NCBI GenBank assembly: GCA_041645075.1
Contig: JBAZQS010000033.1
Location: 1-7,806, forward strand
Origin: JBAZQS01 sp041645075
GTDB lineage: Bacteria > Patescibacteriota > Patescibacteriia > 2-01-FULL-39-33
Length of the DNA stretch: 7,806 nucleotides
Direction: 5' to 3'
The notes beneath the pieces are model-generated. The model did no database searches, was not told the DNA's origin, and saw nothing but the letters and a program-made list of their open reading frames with translations. Below, in pieces: positions 6,005 through 7,806 of the stretch (position 1 is the stretch's first letter; every line of letters begins with the position of its first letter). The translations under genes and the position numbers were made by a program.

Positions 6005-6594
6005 GTGAACGAAAAATTTTATCCCATGAATTTTACAAACATAATACTCTGAAAGTCGCCAAGGAATTGCTGGGAAAATATTTAGTGAGAAAAGTCGGCC
6101 GAAAAAAAATAATCGGCCAAATTATTGAAACCGAGGCGTATTGCGGACCAAAGGACTTGGCTTGCCATGGCAGCCGCGGCCGAACGCCCAGAACCGAAGC
6201 CCTATTCGGCCAAGCGGGCCAATGGTATGTTTATTTTATTTATGGCATGTATTATTGCCTAAATGTGGTCACGGAAAAAAAAGATTACCCATCAGCCGCG
6301 CTCATTAGAGCCGTCAAGCCGATTTATGGCATAAACGGCAGCGAGAAAACTGACGGCCCGGGCAAGCTTTGCCGGACCTTTAAAATTGATAAGAAATTAA
6401 ATAATTCCTCGGCTTGTTCCAGTTTCTCCTCCCCCTTACGAAGGGGGAGGTTGGGAGGGGGTCTGCTTTGGATTGAGGACTGGGGAGAAAAAATTAAACC
6501 CAGCCAGATTAAAAAAACGCCGAGAATCGGCGTTGATTACGCCAAGGAATATAAAAATAAGCCGTGGCGATTTATTTTAAAATTTAGAATTTAA
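6001..6594 (+). CDS. mpg: 3-methyladenine DNA glycosylase (AAG/MPG family)
   Basis: 197 residues. The enzyme excises alkylated and deaminated purines (3-methyladenine, hypoxanthine) to start base excision repair. Matches to the human AAG active site are clear: IIETEAY (E45, the water-activating Glu, and Y47), H56 in LACHGSRGRTPR, YVYFIYGMYYCLN (Y78, N88), LIRAVKP (R103) and GPGKLC (119-124). The C-terminal TPRIGVDYA...KPWRF block is also present, so the enzyme should be active. Residues about 136-154 are a Ser/Arg/Gly-rich insertion encoded by a palindromic element. They lie between the KID strand and LLWIED, where homologues have a short surface loop. The start overlaps the radA stop (ATGA). 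The stop is 6 bp from the convergent recG stop. Confidence 0.93.
   Translation: MSERKILSHEFYKHNTLKVAKELLGKYLVRKVGRKKIIGQIIETEAYCGPKDLACHGSRGRTPRTEALFGQAGQWYVYFIYGMYYCLNVVTEKKDYPSAALIRAVKPIYGINGSEKTDGPGKLCRTFKIDKKLNNSSACSSFSSPLRRGRLGGGLLWIEDWGEKIKPSQIKKTPRIGVDYAKEYKNKPWRFILKFRI
6428..6462 (+). repeat. Palindromic GC-rich element, one unit, inside the glycosylase gene
   Basis: A perfect 10-bp stem (6428-6437 with 6441-6450, CCTCCCCCTT / AAGGGGGAGG) around a 3-nt loop is followed by a G-rich tail TTGGGAGGGGGT. This is the same layout and nearly the same stem as the units at 1811-1886. It is read in frame as SSPLRRGRLGGG. The position falls in a loop between conserved blocks of the enzyme. No T-run follows, so it is not a terminator. 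Confidence 0.8.
6511..6534 (-). terminator. Intrinsic terminator for recG, embedded in the glycosylase gene
   Basis: On the - strand, AACGCCGA (6534-6527) pairs with TCGGCGTT (6523-6516) over 8 perfect bp around a 3-nt loop, and transcription then runs into a T-run (seven T at 6517-6511). It lies about 70 bp beyond the recG stop, in the direction of recG transcription. On the + strand the same bases encode the conserved KTPRIGVD of the glycosylase. Confidence 0.7.
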
Positions 6595-6600
6595 AACCTC

Positions 6601-7806
6601 CTATTCCAAATGTTCAGACAAGCCCAAAGCATCAATTCTCTCTTTCAATAACGGATAATCGTCTAAATTATTTTCCCCGACAAAACGCTCGGCCACGTCT
6701 CTGACATTCTTAACCAAATTCAAATCGCCCAAGTCGGCGATTTTTAAATTTAAATTCAAGAAGCCGGCTTGCTCCCGGCCATAAATATTGCCCGCGCCTC
6801 GCAATTCCAAATCCTTATTGGCTAAAACAAATCCATCGTGGCAATTAACCAATGCCTCTAATCTCGCCAATGTTTGCCGGTCGCCACTGTCGCTGAACAA
6901 AAAACAATAGGACTGGTGCTCGCTCCGGCCCACCCGTCCCCTGAATTGATGCAGTTGGGCCAAGCCAAATCTCTCCGCGCCCTCAATCATCATCACCGAG
7001 GCGTTGGGAATATCAATGCCCACTTCTATAACCGAAGTGGAAATTAAAATTTTAATTTCATTATCCGCGAATTTTCTTAGGACTTCTTCTTTTTGCCCGG
7101 CCTTAAGCCGGCCATGCAATAAACCCACTGGCAAATCGGGAAAAATTTCTTCGTCTAATTTTTTAAATTCCTGCTTAACCGAGCGAACACCCAATTTGTC
7201 CGACGGGTCAATTAGGGGGCAAACCACAAAAACCTGCCGCCCCAAATTAATTTGTTTGGCAATAAATTCATAAGCCAATTGCCTTTTTTCGGGGGGCGCG
7301 ATTCTGGTAAGAATTTTTTTTCGGCCCACCGGCATTTGCCTGATTATTGACAGATCTAAATCGCCGTATAAAGTCAAGGCCAATGACCGCGGAATGGGCG
7401 TGGCGGTTAAAGATAAAAGATGCGGCGACCCGCCTTTTTGTTTTAATAATTGGCGCTGTTCTACGCCGAAACGGTGCTGTTCGTCAATAACAATTAAGGC
7501 CAATTTTTTAAATTTGATTTCTTTTTGGATAATGGCATGGGTGCCGATAATCAGGTCAATTTCTCCGGCTCGGCATTTTTCCAAAAATTCTTTTTTACCG
7601 ACCGCTTGGCGGTTGATAATTTTTCGACTGCGGGTAATCAGTCCGATTTTTACGCCATAATTTTCTAAAAATTTCAAACCGGTCTCAAAATGCTGGCGGG
7701 CTAAAATTTCGGTCGGCGCCATAAACGCGCTTTGATATTTATTTAAAAAAACATTATACAAAGCGATAATCGCCACCAAGGTTTTGCCCGAACCGACATC
7801 CCCTTC
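6601..7806 (-). CDS. recG: ATP-dependent DNA helicase RecG, C-terminal part (5' end outside window)
   Basis: The frame is open to the window edge, so 401 C-terminal residues of a protein usually near 680-700 are visible. RecG remodels stalled forks and Holliday junctions. The edge falls in Walker A, reading GDVGSGKT on the - strand (7800-7780). From the edge, the motifs are Ia APTEILARQHF (about 30-40), the DExH box DEQHRFG (108-114), motif III TATPIPRS (134-141), helicase C motifs STSVIEVGIDIPNA (256-269) and QFRGRVGR (287-294), and the RecG-specific NKDLELRGAGNIYG (330-343). All look intact. The TTG at 7779 lies just after Walker A and is not the start. The N-terminal wedge domain is outside the window. 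The stop (TAG) converges on the glycosylase stop with 6 bp between them. Confidence 0.97.
   Translation of the reverse strand, partial: EGDVGSGKTLVAIIALYNVFLNKYQSAFMAPTEILARQHFETGLKFLENYGVKIGLITRSRKIINRQAVGKKEFLEKCRAGEIDLIIGTHAIIQKEIKFKKLALIVIDEQHRFGVEQRQLLKQKGGSPHLLSLTATPIPRSLALTLYGDLDLSIIRQMPVGRKKILTRIAPPEKRQLAYEFIAKQINLGRQVFVVCPLIDPSDKLGVRSVKQEFKKLDEEIFPDLPVGLLHGRLKAGQKEEVLRKFADNEIKILISTSVIEVGIDIPNASVMMIEGAERFGLAQLHQFRGRVGRSEHQSYCFLFSDSGDRQTLARLEALVNCHDGFVLANKDLELRGAGNIYGREQAGFLNLNLKIADLGDLNLVKNVRDVAERFVGENNLDDYPLLKERIDALGLSEHLE
6722..6745 (+). terminator. Probable terminator for radA-mpg, embedded in recG
   Basis: On the + strand, AAATCGCC (6722-6729) pairs with GGCGATTT (6736-6743) over 8 perfect bp around a 6-nt loop, followed by a short T-run (6741-6745) and an A/T-rich stretch. 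It lies about 130 bp past the glycosylase stop. The stem is only half GC, so it is weaker than the - strand terminator at 6511-6534. Confidence 0.5.

Noticed and set aside
6574..6583. ATTTTAAAAT palindrome near the end of the glycosylase gene as a bidirectional terminator
   Set aside because: Purely A/T stem with no GC core; better hairpins exist at 6511-6534 and 6722-6745.
7777..7779. TTG as the start codon of recG
   Set aside because: The frame continues upstream through the Walker A motif to the window edge, so this is an internal Leu codon.

Overview
The window reads as a chromosomal piece of a Candidate Phyla Radiation (Patescibacteria) bacterium, probably Parcubacteria-like. This is inferred from protein style: T4SS-pilin-like membrane modules with odd C-terminal extensions, single-anchor envelope proteins, A/T-rich gene starts without Shine-Dalgarno sites, and short GC-rich palindromes read through inside genes. 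No rRNA or other taxonomic marker is present. The standard code fits: TGA serves as a stop in radA, and no in-frame TGA interrupts any of the genes.

Left half (1-4572, all + strand): an envelope / type IV secretion-like gene group. In order it holds the C-terminal end of a multi-pass membrane protein, a membrane-anchored beta-propeller protein, a membrane-anchored DsbA-like protein that has lost its CXXC cysteines, and two tandem T4SS-pilin-like genes. The pilin-like genes share a 317-bp core at about 94% nucleotide identity (18 mismatches, no gaps) but have unrelated ends. The first has a Cys-rich N-terminus and a zinc-peptidase M15-like C-terminus. The second has a Pro/Thr linker and an unrecognised C-terminal domain. 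A 61-bp inverted-repeat structure lies between them, and an intrinsic terminator closes the group.

Right half (4591-7806): DNA repair. radA and a 3-methyladenine DNA glycosylase gene overlap by ATGA and run on the + strand. They converge on recG on the - strand, whose 5' part lies outside the window. Only 6 bp separate the two stop codons, and each strand appears to carry its intrinsic terminator inside the coding sequence of the opposing gene.

Working idea: the left group builds or decorates an envelope-spanning apparatus. The shared pilin module would deliver or anchor exchangeable extracytoplasmic domains, one of them likely a cell-wall peptidase doing the job that VirB1-type lysozymes do in classical systems. 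The palindromic elements in the DsbA-like gene and in the glycosylase gene appear to belong to one family that inserts in frame into genes, comparable in style to Rickettsia palindromic elements.
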